Assembly (NCBI GenBank): GCA_934754425.1
Contig: CAKVIN010000001.1
Location: 1 to 64,000, forward strand
DNA from: an uncultured Candidatus Melainabacteria bacterium
Lineage (GTDB): Bacteria; Cyanobacteriota; Vampirovibrionia; Gastranaerophilales; Gastranaerophilaceae
Length of the DNA: 64,000 nt
Direction: 5' to 3'
In this document: positions 1 through 11,100 of the stretch, piece by piece
How the letters are laid out: the number at the start of each line of letters is the position of its first letter
How positions within the stretch are numbered: position 1 is the stretch's first letter
Made by a program: the position numbers and the translations under genes
Notes under the pieces: model-generated
Seen by the model: only the letters and a program-made list of their open reading frames with translations
What the model was told of the DNA's origin: nothing
Databases searched by the model: none

Positions 1-119
1 CTAAGATGTGTAATTGTTCACAAGATACTGCAAGTAATGATATTAAAGATTTGATTAATAAAAAAATCCTTAAAAAAGTCGGTGATGGTAGAAGTACACA
101 TTATACTTTAAAAAAATAA
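1..119 (+). CDS. 3' end of a Fic-like protein (winged-helix C-terminus), partial
   Basis: Only the last 38 codons are present; the 5' part lies outside the window. The reading frame starts at base 3 and ends in TAA at 117-119. The tail reads CSQDTASNDIKDL..., then ILKKVGDGRSTHYTL. This is the style of the C-terminal winged-helix segment of Fic/DOC-family AMP-transferases and of some RecG-like ATP-binding regulators ('SQDTA..DI..L..KGIL...G.GRST.Y.L'). The catalytic domain cannot be seen, so the family call rests on this tail alone. Confidence 0.5.
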   Translation, partial: KMCNCSQDTASNDIKDLINKKILKKVGDGRSTHYTLKK

Positions 120-121
120 CC

Positions 122-143
122 AAATCTATATAGATATTTTTTT
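122..143 (+). terminator. possible intrinsic terminator
   Basis: A perfect but AT-rich palindrome, ATCTATATAGAT at 124-135, is followed by A and a run of seven T just after the stop of the partial gene. The stem is weak. Confidence 0.4.
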
Positions 144-169
144 GTAATGTTTAATTAATATTTAAAATA

Positions 170-220
170 TTGTCGAGTTGGCTTATATACATTATAATAA
201 AATTGTTGTACAAGTATAAT
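170..220 (+). promoter_or_regulatory. promoter region of the LuxR-type HTH gene
   Basis: TTGTCG at 170-175 and TATAAT at 193-198 have a 17-nt spacer. A second TATAAT lies at 215-220, after the palindrome TTGTACAA (204-211), which could be an operator. Either -10 would give a leader of about 25-50 nt. Confidence 0.4.
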
Positions 221-249
221 ATATAGTTTACTAACCCAAAGATTGGAAT

Positions 250-450
250 ATGAGAATGGCATTTTTTACGGTGATAGAATCAAAAATTACAGACATGGTT
301 GCGGTTGGAATTGGAATAGATGAAATCTCTGAAAGATTATCTATTTCTCCAGAAAAAACAAGAGAACATATTAAAAACATCTATAACAAAATAGCTTCAA
401 GGCAGACTTTAACTTTAAAACAAGCAGCAGAAAAATGCTTGTCTTTTTGA
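250..450 (+). CDS. small LuxR/GerE-type helix-turn-helix protein
   Basis: The 66-residue protein is almost entirely one LuxR-type DNA-binding domain. 'SKITDMVAVGIGIDEISERL' fits helices 1-2 and 'SISPEKTREHIKNIYNKI' fits the helix-turn-helix with the usual recognition-helix pattern (V/K-x-H-x-x-x-I-x-x-K). There is no receiver or ligand-binding domain, so it is either a stand-alone regulator or works with a partner. Only a weak GGA lies upstream of the ATG, and a second ATG two codons in is an alternative start. The target is unknown; it is transcribed alone ahead of folK. Confidence 0.72.
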   Translation: MRMAFFTVIESKITDMVAVGIGIDEISERLSISPEKTREHIKNIYNKIASRQTLTLKQAAEKCLSF

Positions 451-540
451 TAAAAAATTTTATTTATGAATAAAAAAATATTATGTTTTTCTTAAGTTAT
501 ATTATAATCAAGCTGAAACTTTTTAGAATTTACATGTTTA

Positions 541-570
541 TTGACAATATTAACTTACTCTTGCTAAAAT
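541..570 (+). promoter_or_regulatory. folK promoter, predicted leaderless
   Basis: A consensus -35 TTGACA (541-546), an 18-nt spacer and an extended -10 TGCTAAAAT (562-570) are present. The -10 ends 7 nt before the folK ATG at 578, which places the predicted transcription start at or next to the A of the ATG. No Shine-Dalgarno sequence is present. Confidence 0.72.
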
Positions 571-577
571 TATTGGT

Positions 578-1111
578 ATGGCAGTAGTATATTTATCATT
601 AGGTTCAAACTTAGGTGATAGAGTTGGTTATTTGCAACAGGCGACCAGCTTGCTTGGTGCTACTGATAAAATAAAAATTGTTACAACATCATCTTTTTAC
701 GAATCAGAACCTTGGCAAATGAATTCTAAAAATTGGTTTGTTAATGCAATTGTACAAATATCAACGACCTTAACTCCGGAAAATTTATTAAAAGAGTGCC
801 AAAGAATTGAAGCGCAATTAGGCCGTAAAAGAATTGCCGGCTCAAATATTTATTCTGATAGAACTATTGATATTGATATTTTGTTTTACGATGATTTGAT
901 TATAAATAAAGAAAATTTAATTATTCCACACAAATTTTTCTATAAAAGAGCATTCTTGCTTGTTCCTATGTTAGAAATCGCACAAGATTTTGTTCATCCG
1001 GTTTTACATAAAACTGTCAGTCAACTTTATGAAGAACTTGAAAATCCTGAGATGGTAGTTTTGTATGGCACAAGAGGGACTGAATTCTGGGGAGAGAACT
1101 CTTGGAATTAA
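578..1111 (+). CDS. folK: 2-amino-4-hydroxy-6-hydroxymethyldihydropteridine diphosphokinase (HPPK)
   Basis: Transfers pyrophosphate from ATP to 6-hydroxymethyl-7,8-dihydropterin in folate synthesis; cytosolic. The 177 residues match the family length. The hallmarks are YLSLGSNLGDR at the N-terminus, SSFYESEPW for the pterin pocket, and RTIDIDILFYDD with the following IPHKFFYKRAFLLVPMLEI segment, which carries the Mg-binding DxD and the ATP-binding residues. The start follows a strong promoter with no leader. The 3' end overlaps the next gene by 10 nt, suggesting translational coupling. No other folate genes are in the window. Confidence 0.95.
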   Translation: MAVVYLSLGSNLGDRVGYLQQATSLLGATDKIKIVTTSSFYESEPWQMNSKNWFVNAIVQISTTLTPENLLKECQRIEAQLGRKRIAGSNIYSDRTIDIDILFYDDLIINKENLIIPHKFFYKRAFLLVPMLEIAQDFVHPVLHKTVSQLYEELENPEMVVLYGTRGTEFWGENSWN

Positions 1112-2298
1112 AACCAACTCAATGCAGTTTTAACAAAACACAATCACAAATTGCAATTATTGGCGGCGGAGCTTCCGGTTGTATTTGTGCATATTTTTTA
1201 CAAAAAGCCGGTTTAGATATAACAATATTTGATAAAAGTTCTTTTCTTAGAACATTGCTTCCAACAGGTGGTGGACGATGTAATTTAGCACACGCAGATT
1301 ATGATTTTAAAGATTTGGCGAAAAATTATCCACGTGGTGAAAAATTTTTATATTCAATTTTTTCAAAGTTCTCAACTTATGATACGCTTGCTTTGTTTGA
1401 AGAACTAGGAATTGAAACATACGTACAAGATGATGAAAGAATTTTTCCAATATCTAATAGTTCAAAAGATGTTAAAGATAAAATTTTATCAAAATTAAAA
1501 AATGTGAAATTTGCAAAAGAAGAAGTATCAAAAATCGAATACTTAAATAATGGCTACAAAATTGTTACAAGCATTTCAAATACAACAACTAAAAAGTCAA
1601 ATGAATATTTTTTTACTCATGTGATTTTTGCAATAGGTGGACATTCTTCTTTAAGTTTAATAAAAAATTTAGATATAAATATTATTGAACAAAAACCTTC
1701 ACTTGTTGGATTAAAAACAACTGAAAACACTAAAGATTTATCAGGAATGGTGGTAAAAAATTCAATGTGTAATGGGATTTCAGATAATTTATTATTTACA
1801 CATTTTGGAATTTCCGGCCCATTAATATATAAAATATCATCAATAAAAGCTCGTGATAAATTCCCTTATAAATTAAGTTTAGATTTTTATCCACAAAAAA
1901 TTAATTTACAAGAATTGTTTAATAAAAATCCTCACAAAGATGTTAAAAATATTTTATCAGAATTTTTACCAATTGGATTAATAAAATATTTGATAGGTGA
2001 GATTGGAGATTATAAAGCGCACACAATCAACGGAAAAACAAGAGATTTTATCTTAAATAAAATCCATAATTCAGAATTCACAATAGTCGGTACAAACTTT
2101 GGAGAAGAAACTGTCACTGCCGGCGGAATTGACTTAAATGAAATTAATCCAAAAACAATGGAATTGAAAAAGTACAAGAATTTATACTGTATTGGTGAAG
2201 TTTTAAATATAGATGGATTTTGCGGAGGATATAATTTGCAAAATGCTTGGTCTACTGCCTATGTTGCTGCAGAAGGCATAATTAATAGTATCCAATAG
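1102..2298 (+). CDS. HI0933/YhiN-family FAD-dependent oxidoreductase
   Basis: A flavoprotein of unknown substrate (family also annotated as aminoacetone-oxidase-like NAD(P)/FAD-dependent oxidoreductase). The N-terminal dinucleotide fold is IAIIGGGASGCICAYFL (about residues 16-32), followed by the family signature PTGGGRCNLAH (about 55-65) and ERIFP. The C-terminal FAD-binding part has ETVTAGGIDL and GEVLNIDGFCGGYNLQNAWS. The chosen start is a TTG at 1102, because a good GGAGAG site lies 7-12 nt upstream and no suitable ATG exists before the fold. The start lies inside folK, so the two are probably co-translated. The link to folate is only positional. Confidence 0.9.
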   Translation: MELKPTQCSFNKTQSQIAIIGGGASGCICAYFLQKAGLDITIFDKSSFLRTLLPTGGGRCNLAHADYDFKDLAKNYPRGEKFLYSIFSKFSTYDTLALFEELGIETYVQDDERIFPISNSSKDVKDKILSKLKNVKFAKEEVSKIEYLNNGYKIVTSISNTTTKKSNEYFFTHVIFAIGGHSSLSLIKNLDINIIEQKPSLVGLKTTENTKDLSGMVVKNSMCNGISDNLLFTHFGISGPLIYKISSIKARDKFPYKLSLDFYPQKINLQELFNKNPHKDVKNILSEFLPIGLIKYLIGEIGDYKAHTINGKTRDFILNKIHNSEFTIVGTNFGEETVTAGGIDLNEINPKTMELKKYKNLYCIGEVLNIDGFCGGYNLQNAWSTAYVAAEGIINSIQ

Positions 2299-2358
2299 TT
2301 TTTTATAATTTATTTTTATGGTATTCTGTTACTATATTTACACGAGCGAGGGATTAAT

Positions 2359-5031
2359 ATGACAGAAACAAAAATGAAAATTGAAGATTTGCCAACTGTT
2401 TATGATGCAAAATCTACAGAAGAAAAAATGTATAAATTTTGGGAAGATGGTGGTTATTTTAAAGCTGATGCACATTCTAAAAAACCACCTTTTACAATTG
2501 TAATTCCGCCACCAAACGTAACAGGTGTTTTGCACATGGGACACGCTTTAGACGGAACTTTACAAGATATATTAACTCGTTATCATAGAATGAGCGGTTA
2601 TGAAGCATTATGGCTCCCAGGTACAGACCACGCAGGTATTGCTACTCAAGCTGTAGTTGAAAAGCAACTTAGAAAAGAAGGACTTTCTCGTCACGATATT
2701 GGCAGAGAAGAATTCCTAAAACGCACTTGGAAATGGGCTAATGAACATAAATCTGCAATTCTTAACCAATTTAGAAGATTAGGTGCTTCTTTTGACCGTT
2801 CAAGAGAAAGATTTACTTTTGATGAAGGTTGTTCAGAAGCTGTAAAAGAAGTTTTTGTAACTCTTTATAACAAGGGTTTGATTTACAAAGGTGCATATAT
2901 TGTAAACTGGTGTCCTCGTTGTCAATCAGCTATTTCTGATATTGAAACTGAATACGAAACAGAAAAAGGACATATGTGGGAAATTTCTTATCCGCTAGTT
3001 GGTGAATCAGGTGCAATTATTGTTGCAACAACTCGTCCGGAAACTATGTTTGGTGACGTTGCAATTGCAGTTAATCCATCTGATAAAAAATATTCAGAAT
3101 TAATCGGTAAAACTGTTATGATTCCGCTTTCAGGACGCCAAATTCCTATTATTGCGGATGAATACGTTGATAAATCTTTTGGAACAGGTGCAGTTAAAAT
3201 CACTCCTGCTCACGACCCTAACGACTACGAAGTTGGAAAACGTCACAACTTTAAACCTATTTGGGTTCTTGATGAAGAAGGAAAAATGAAAGCTTGTGCA
3301 GAAGTTCCTCTTGAATACCAAGGACTTGATAGATATGAAGCTCGTAAGAAAATTGTTGATATGTTAAGCTACAACAATTTCTTGCTACGTGTAAAAGACC
3401 ACGAACACAATGTTGGTAAATGTCAAAGATGTAATACTACGATTGAACCGCTTCTTTCTGAACAATGGTTTGTAAAAATGGCTCCACTTGCTAAAGAAGC
3501 TATTGCTGCAGTTAAAGACGGCAGAATAGAATTTATACCTGAAAGATGGGAAAAGAACTATTTAGGCTGGATGGAAAATATTAGAGATTGGTGTATTTCA
3601 AGACAATTATGGTGGGGACATCAAATACCAGCTTATTATCATAAGGTAACAGGTGAAATGGTTGTAGCTAAGGAAAATCCTGATCCTGAAAATTATGTAC
3701 AAGACAGTGATTGTCTTGACACTTGGTTCTCATCAGGTTTGTGGCCATTCTCAACAATGGGATTCCCTAATGCTGAAACAGATGATTTCAAAAAATTCTA
3801 TCCAACATCAGTTCTTGTAACAGGTTTTGATATTATTTTCTTCTGGGTAGCTAGAATGATTACTATGGGCTTGGAATTCACAGGAAAAGCGCCATTTTCT
3901 AAAGTTTATATCCACGGTCTTATTAGAGATGAAAAAGGTCAAAAGATGTCTAAATCAAAAGGCAACACTATTGATCCAGTTCAAATTATCGACAAATACG
4001 GCTGTGATGCATTGAGATTTACGATGACATCTCTTTGTACTTATGGTGGTCAAGATATCAAGGTTTCTGACGAAAGATTTGAATACGGTAGAAATTTTGC
4101 GAACAAACTTTGGAATGCTTCAAGATTTGTACTTATGAACCTCGAAGGCGTTGATAATAAGCCAATTGATAAATCAAAATTAACACTTGTTGATAAGTGG
4201 ATTTTGAACCAGCTTAATGAAACTGCCAAAACAGTTAATGAAAATATGAAAGAATATAGAATTGGTGAAATCGCTCACACTCTATACGATTTCTTCCGTA
4301 GTGAATATTGTGACTGGTACGTTGAAATTGCTAAAATTCAACTTCAAGACCCTGAATTAAAAATGAACACTCAAAGAGTATTAAGATACGTTCTTGATAT
4401 GTCATTAAGAATGCTTCACCCTATTATGCCACATATTACCGAACAAGTATGGCAAGGTGTTAAAGGTGTAAGCGGATTCGGTAGTGATGTTGACTCTCCG
4501 GAAGCTTTGATTATTGCAAAATATCCTGTATTCGAAGAAGAATTAAGCTTCCCTAAAGAAGCAACTGAAATGAAGCTTGTATTTGATACAATCACTTCTT
4601 TAAGAAACGTAAGACAAAGCTTCAATATTCCAACTTCAGCTACAGTTGATGTTGAAATCAGAGCTGATAAAGCTGAAAAAGATATTTTTGCAGAAATTGA
4701 ACCATATATTCATAGACTTGCAAAAGTTAACAACATAAGTTATGCTCAAATGGATGCTCCTGTTCCTCCAAAATCCGCTACAGCAGTTGTTTCAGCTTCA
4801 AAACTAATTGTTCCGCTAGCTGATTTGATTGATTTGGAAGCCGAAATCAAACGTCAAGAGAAAAAATTGGACAAATTAACAAACGAAAAGAATTCTCTTG
4901 AAGGCAGAATGAAGAATGAAAAATTTGTTGCAAATGCTCCAAAAGAACTTGTTGAACAAACAAATGCGAGAATTGCGGAAATTTCTGCACAACAAAAAGT
5001 TATTGAAGATTTGATTGAATCTTTGAAATAA
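2359..5031 (+). CDS. valS: valyl-tRNA synthetase
   Basis: Class Ia synthetase charging tRNA-Val, with 890 residues as usual. The HIGH box is HMGH at residues 59-62 within PPPNVTGVLHMGHAL, and KMSKS lies at 529-533. The CP1 editing domain includes ATTRPETMFGDVA. The anticodon-binding domain and a C-terminal coiled coil (about 825-890, rich in E and K) complete the protein. A GAGGG site lies 9 nt before the ATG. The 60-bp upstream gap is too short for a T-box leader. A strong hairpin terminator follows. Confidence 0.97.
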   Translation: MTETKMKIEDLPTVYDAKSTEEKMYKFWEDGGYFKADAHSKKPPFTIVIPPPNVTGVLHMGHALDGTLQDILTRYHRMSGYEALWLPGTDHAGIATQAVVEKQLRKEGLSRHDIGREEFLKRTWKWANEHKSAILNQFRRLGASFDRSRERFTFDEGCSEAVKEVFVTLYNKGLIYKGAYIVNWCPRCQSAISDIETEYETEKGHMWEISYPLVGESGAIIVATTRPETMFGDVAIAVNPSDKKYSELIGKTVMIPLSGRQIPIIADEYVDKSFGTGAVKITPAHDPNDYEVGKRHNFKPIWVLDEEGKMKACAEVPLEYQGLDRYEARKKIVDMLSYNNFLLRVKDHEHNVGKCQRCNTTIEPLLSEQWFVKMAPLAKEAIAAVKDGRIEFIPERWEKNYLGWMENIRDWCISRQLWWGHQIPAYYHKVTGEMVVAKENPDPENYVQDSDCLDTWFSSGLWPFSTMGFPNAETDDFKKFYPTSVLVTGFDIIFFWVARMITMGLEFTGKAPFSKVYIHGLIRDEKGQKMSKSKGNTIDPVQIIDKYGCDALRFTMTSLCTYGGQDIKVSDERFEYGRNFANKLWNASRFVLMNLEGVDNKPIDKSKLTLVDKWILNQLNETAKTVNENMKEYRIGEIAHTLYDFFRSEYCDWYVEIAKIQLQDPELKMNTQRVLRYVLDMSLRMLHPIMPHITEQVWQGVKGVSGFGSDVDSPEALIIAKYPVFEEELSFPKEATEMKLVFDTITSLRNVRQSFNIPTSATVDVEIRADKAEKDIFAEIEPYIHRLAKVNNISYAQMDAPVPPKSATAVVSASKLIVPLADLIDLEAEIKRQEKKLDKLTNEKNSLEGRMKNEKFVANAPKELVEQTNARIAEISAQQKVIEDLIESLK

Positions 5032-5055
5032 CAAATAATAAAAATATTCTTATTA

Positions 5056-5106
5056 AAAAAGCTCCGACTTATTTGTAATTAAAATATAAAGTCGGAGCTT
5101 TTTAGA
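5056..5106. terminator. bidirectional terminator between valS and the autotransporter gene
   Basis: A perfect stem GCTCCGACTT (5061-5070) / AAGTCGGAGC (5089-5098) is flanked by A-run and T-run on the two sides. It works in both directions for the convergent genes. Confidence 0.85.
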
Positions 5107-5130
5107 ATTATTCCTACAAGATTTAAATTT

Positions 5131-8100
5131 TTATTTTTTACAAACTTTTGAAATTGTCATTTGTGTCATATTTGCCCTTTGAACAATTTGTTCCGTCGTC
5201 AAAATATTTAATTTATCATTTAATGAAGATGCATTACATTGCAGTTGAGCCAGTTTTTGCGCTGTATTATTAATGCTTGGCATATCTATTGATTTTACCA
5301 ACTTATTATCAGATTGAACTCTTTCTATAGGCTTTCTTTCACGTCCCAAAGCCCATTTAAAACCAAATGTCAATGCAATACCATTTCTACCACCATTTCT
5401 TAACATTGCTTGTATAAATCCTGAACATTTGTCTTGCCAATTTTTTTGCAATCCAACACCATATTCAACATAAGGTTTTATACTCATTTCCGGTAAACGA
5501 ACATCATTTGCTGTAAATTTTGTTTCATTTAAAATATTCCATACCATACCAACGCTTGCATAAGGCTGCCATCCATTTTTTATATTTCCCATAAATTTTA
5601 TTGTAGGATGCAATTGTATAGAATTTAATGGCTCAGAAGATATTTTTACCCCACTTGCATTTGTATAGTCAAATGTACGAACAAAAGTATATGCCATTAA
5701 CATAGATGGTTGAATAATAAATTTACCATTATTGAACTCAAAATTGTAACCGGTTTTACTTGCAATACCCGTCATTAAAGCTGTATAGTTTTCTCTACCA
5801 TACATTGTATGTGATTCTCCATTGCTAGCACCGGCATTTATAGTTAAAGCAGTATAGAAATTTCCACGATAAAAAGTTTGAGTTAAACCTAATATTCCAC
5901 CATTTGTAGTTGTAGATACTCCGGAATAACTTTGTGAAGAACCATTATAACCAATATAAGGAGTTATTACAGTTCCCCAACCTCTTTTAAGTGGTTGATA
6001 TTCACTATCACCACCAATTAAAGAACCGTATGATTGAATATCTACTCTCGGTCCGTTAGAAAGACCCACATTTTCAAATATTGCGTATGGCTGATACCAA
6101 ATTCCACTCATTTTTGCATATTCATTTTCATATTGCGTTAATTTAGGCTCTATAATTGCATATTTGTTAGCCAATGCTCTAACTTTATTTGGCAATGGCA
6201 TAAATGAATAATCTGCATGTCTAAAAGCATAGTTAAATGATTCATTTATGGCTGAATACGCTCCAATTTGAGAGTTTACAGAAGCTGATAATACCGCAGG
6301 GTTAAAATTAGAAGAACTGCCGCCTGTTGCACCTCTAGAAAATAAGAAATATCCATTGCTTGGATTATAACTTACATCATACTTAAATATAGGTGAAAAT
6401 GAGGTCGTTTGAAATTTATTATCAGCATCTTTTCCTACAGCATTTATTCCGGTTTGAACATTATCTTTAAAGTTATCATAAGCAAATGGAATATAGACTT
6501 TATCATTTTTTGAATCAGATAATAAATTTATTCCGTTCACTGTAATAATACCGTTTGCAACCGTTGTTGAAGGAAGTCTATCCATCGTTGCATTCATCAA
6601 ATCAGCATCTAATAACAAGTTAACATTTCCATTTATATTAAATGAATTAGCTGATAAATTATTTATATTATTGTTAATCAGATTTAATGTTCCTGAATTC
6701 ATGTTTACATTGTTAAAAATGTTATCAGTATTAGTTGCATAAACATTTAAAGTTTGATTATTTATATCCAGCGAGCCTTTAATGATGGCACCATCAACTA
6801 ATGTTAAATTATCGCCAAAAATTTTTGTTATCCCGTTTCCCGCAATAGTCTTATTTAGTGTTCCTGATAAATTCAATGTTCCGATATTATTTATTGCACC
6901 AGTCAAATAACTTATGTTTGCACTTGTAGTACCATTATTTACTAAATTACTAATATTTGCTCCTACTATAAAGTTTCCTGTTGAATCTACTTTAATATCT
7001 TGAGATATTATTGCATTATTTGTTACTGTACCAACAATATTTGTTGTTCCATTGCCGGATATTTGAGTAGATAAAACGCCATTTGTTAACGATAAAGAAT
7101 TATTATTTATAATCCCATTTGTTGCAATTAATTTATTAGCTTGTGTTGTTATACTACCTGTATTTTCAATTGTATCTGTTGCAATTATAGTTCCAGATGT
7201 GTTATCCAATGTACCGGAGATTTTTATATTTTTCTGAGATATATTATTGGAATTTATTGATGTCCCAGAAAGTTCTAAATTTCCATTTCCATTTATATTT
7301 CCGGTATTTGTTAAATTTTTAATTGATGATGTTGCGCTATTATTAGTTATTGTTCCAGAATTATTTGCACTTGTTAAAATTTGCAAATTATCTACTATCA
7401 AATTACCGGCATTTGTTAATTCATTTTGAATTAGCTTTGATACTGAGAAATTAGCGTTCTTTTCAATACAAGTCGTTCCTACTCCTGTAATATTCGAAAC
7501 AGATGTTGTATTTTTAACAGTTAAACTACCATTATTTAACACATCACCTTGCAGAATTGAATTGTCTAATATAACTTGTGACTCTGAATGTAGCGCATCT
7601 ATTATTGAACTATTAGAAGCAATTTTTACATCTTTTATAGTTAAAGAATTTGCATCTGATATTGTTACTCCTTGTTTATCACCAAGAATAATTGTTGAAA
7701 TATTTGTGCCGTCTTGTGCACCTGATATTGTTAAATTATCTGCCAAAATGCCTAAATTTTCTTTTACAATATACACATCATCAGCTTTTGAGGTCGTAAA
7801 CGTCTTATCTTTTGTGCCGGCAATTGTATTCTGAATAATAAGTGCTAAAGTATCACTATCCGTTGTATATAATTTACTTCCTTCATTTGTTTTTATAACT
7901 TCATATCGAATTGCATTATTTACTAATGACCCCTCAGTTTTAACAGCAAATGTTTTTTCACTATAAGTATCTGTTTTTTTCCAAGAACCAATTTTGTCTG
8001 ACCAATCTGTATTAGCTTTTAATTCATCAGAACCAAGAGTTACTTTATCTTTAGAGCCAGACATTGTATCAAATGCAATTTCTACACCACCATTTGTTAT

Positions 8101-11100
8101 TTGAATAGTTTTTAAATCCCAAATATTTTCGGTTGACGTTTCATTTATTTTTAAATTTAAAACTCCATTACCTGATGTACTATTAAATGTATCTGCTTTT
8201 AAATTAGTCCAATCTACATCTATTGTAGCTTTTCCGGTACCATTTATCGTTGCAATATCGTATTTAGAATAATTAGAATCATTTGTTGATATAGTACCAT
8301 TATTTAAATCCAATATTCCTTCAATTTTTGATGCCTGTGATAAATTTAATGTGCCGTTTATCTTTGTTGTACCAACTCCGGTAATAGTTTTATCCAATGT
8401 ACCCAATAAATTTAATGTCCCTGAATTATTTATTGTTCCTGTCAGGTAGTCTGCATTTGCACTTGTTGTACCATTATTTACTAAATTATTGATATTAGCT
8501 CCAACGGTAAAATCACCAGTAGAATTAACATTAATATCCTGAGATATTGTTGCATTATTTGTTACGGAACCAATAATATTTGTCGTTCCACTACCAGTAA
8601 TTTCTTTTGATATTACACCACTTTCTAAATTTAATGCCCCATTATTAGTCAAAACAACATCTAAATTATCCGCATCAATTTCTAATGTTCCGGTATTTAT
8701 CGCTGTTGTGCCGGAAATTTTGCCATCAATATAGTTATAATTTATAAAATTTACATTTCCGCTATTATTTGTAATTAATGTTTTATTTCCTTTTAGTTTT
8801 ATATCAGAAAAATTTAATGTCGAACCAGCATTAACTTCAAAAGAAGTTTTGTTGTTTAAATCTAATTCTGATAAAGTAAGTTTTCCTTGAGAATCATTTT
8901 TTGTTGCTCCAACTATATTTAGATTTTTGTATGTTGAACCAAGATTATCTGACACTTTATAATTTGCCGGAGTTTTATTTCCAAATGAATCTTCATCAAA
9001 AAGATTAAAAGTTTTATCTAAAATATTACCATTAGCATCTTTTAATTCAATATTTGTTAAACCTGCTAATGCATCTGAAATTGACGACACAGCATTAGAA
9101 CTAATTTGAGTAATTTTTATATTAAGACTGTCATTTGTTGTATTTGTTTTATCCAATCCCAACAAGCCATAAATATCTTTTGTATTTGTAATCTCTCCAA
9201 ATAAATCTTTATAATTTATGGTTGGGGCAAAGTTTTGTGTTTTTTTTATAATTTGAGATATTATACCAACATTTGAAGTATACGGAATTAATTTATCACT
9301 CAATGCAAGTTGTAAATTATCTGTTTTATCATTATTTTTAATTATTTGGATTTTTAAATTTTTATTTAAAACATCTTCTAATGAATTATCTGCAAAATTC
9401 AAACTATCAAGAGTGATTAAACCACCGGATGCAGTTTTTGTAGTAAATCCATCAGCAACTTCACCTACTGTATAATTTAATTTATCGTCACTTTTATTTG
9501 ACAAATCTATATCAATATTATATTTAGCACTTGCGCTGGAATTTAATGAATTGAATTCTGAAAATTTTTGAGCAACTCCATCTGCAGTATCAATAACTAT
9601 ATTATCCCCAACGGTTACATTTGCACCACCTTTTATATCAGCGTTATTAAACAATTTTATTGTTCCGGTTGAATCACCTGTTAATGCAACATTATATCCA
9701 TTTTTACCATTAATGTAATCATTTAATAAAATTGTACCGTATGTTGTTGCATTTAATGTAAGAGTTTTATCTGATGCACCAATATTAATTGCTTCATAAT
9801 TCTTTGTGACTCCACCATCTTTAGAAACATAATTATTAGTAAATTCAGATATACCATTTTCATATGCATTAATAATTAAATCTTGTCTAGTATATATAGC
9901 ACCACCGAAAGCATTACTACCATTGTTTGAAAGAGCATAATTATTTTTAAAAATAGAATTATTTATTGCCTTGATAGTAGCTGTGTTAACAATTGCGCCA
10001 CCATATGCTCCTTTTGAAGAATTTGCAGATTTTGTTTGAGCAAAATTATTTTCAAAAGTACTGTTGATTGAATTGATAATCGCATTTTGTGAATCTTTAT
10101 CTTTTTTAGTGTAAAAATTTGCAATTGCTCCGCCATAAGCACTATCTTTATTTGAAACAACATAATTTCCACTAAAATTTGCTTTGATATTTCCTATTTG
10201 TGCTTTATCATTTTCAATTGAACTTTCGATATAGTTTGCAATTACACCACCACTTGCTGCAAGTTCTTCTGATTGCACATAATTATTTTTATAAGTTCCT
10301 AAAATCGCATTTTCAACCGCAATTATATTGTTATTTTCATCAAGAGTATAACCAATTCCAACAAAAGTATTTCCTAGACCATCTGTAGAATTTGAAATTA
10401 CACCGCCACTTGCATCCATCATTTTTGATTTTGAAACAAGAGCATTACCTACATATTCACCATCTATGCTTTTAATGATAGCATTTCCATAGCATGATTG
10501 AATTGAGTTTGCAATAATTACACCGGAAACATGTCTATCTTTTACAGCTTTTGTACCTTCAAAAGTTGTTGATGAAGTAATACTTTCTAAACGATTATTA
10601 GATACTTGTTTAAAATTTATATCTCCAAGACTAACTGTTGTATTTGTCGTTTTGCCACCACTATGAAGAAAATTATAAATAATCCCACCACGAGCGTTTT
10701 CATTACAATCAGTAGCAATTAGCTTGTTATTACTAATTTCATCAACAGTTATATTTCCATTTTGAGATATAACAGTTTTGCCAATTTGTGGTACAAGTGC
10801 AGAGCGTAATAATAATGATGTAATATTTGTAGCTTCAATGCGATTATCTTTTATTTGTTTAACATTAATATTACCAATTTTTGAAGGAATAGTAGCATCC
10901 TTTGTAGATTCTCTTAAATATAATACAAATCCTGTTACTGTACCCCCTTTAACAATATTATCATTAATCGTATTGATAGTAATATCACCGGTAATATTCG
11001 CACCTTGTAAGTTTATAATACCACCACGTATATAATTCGCATTAAACTCATTGCCTGAAATTGAATCAATAGAAATTGCATTAATAGTTCCTGCAACATC

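Noticed and set aside
2299..2358. T-box leader before valS
   Set aside because: The gap is only 60 bp and lacks specifier-loop and antiterminator features; the same holds for hisS and metG.
7247..7834. Plus-strand frames within the autotransporter
   Set aside because: Shadows of the long minus-strand gene; no ribosome-binding sites and no recognisable domains.
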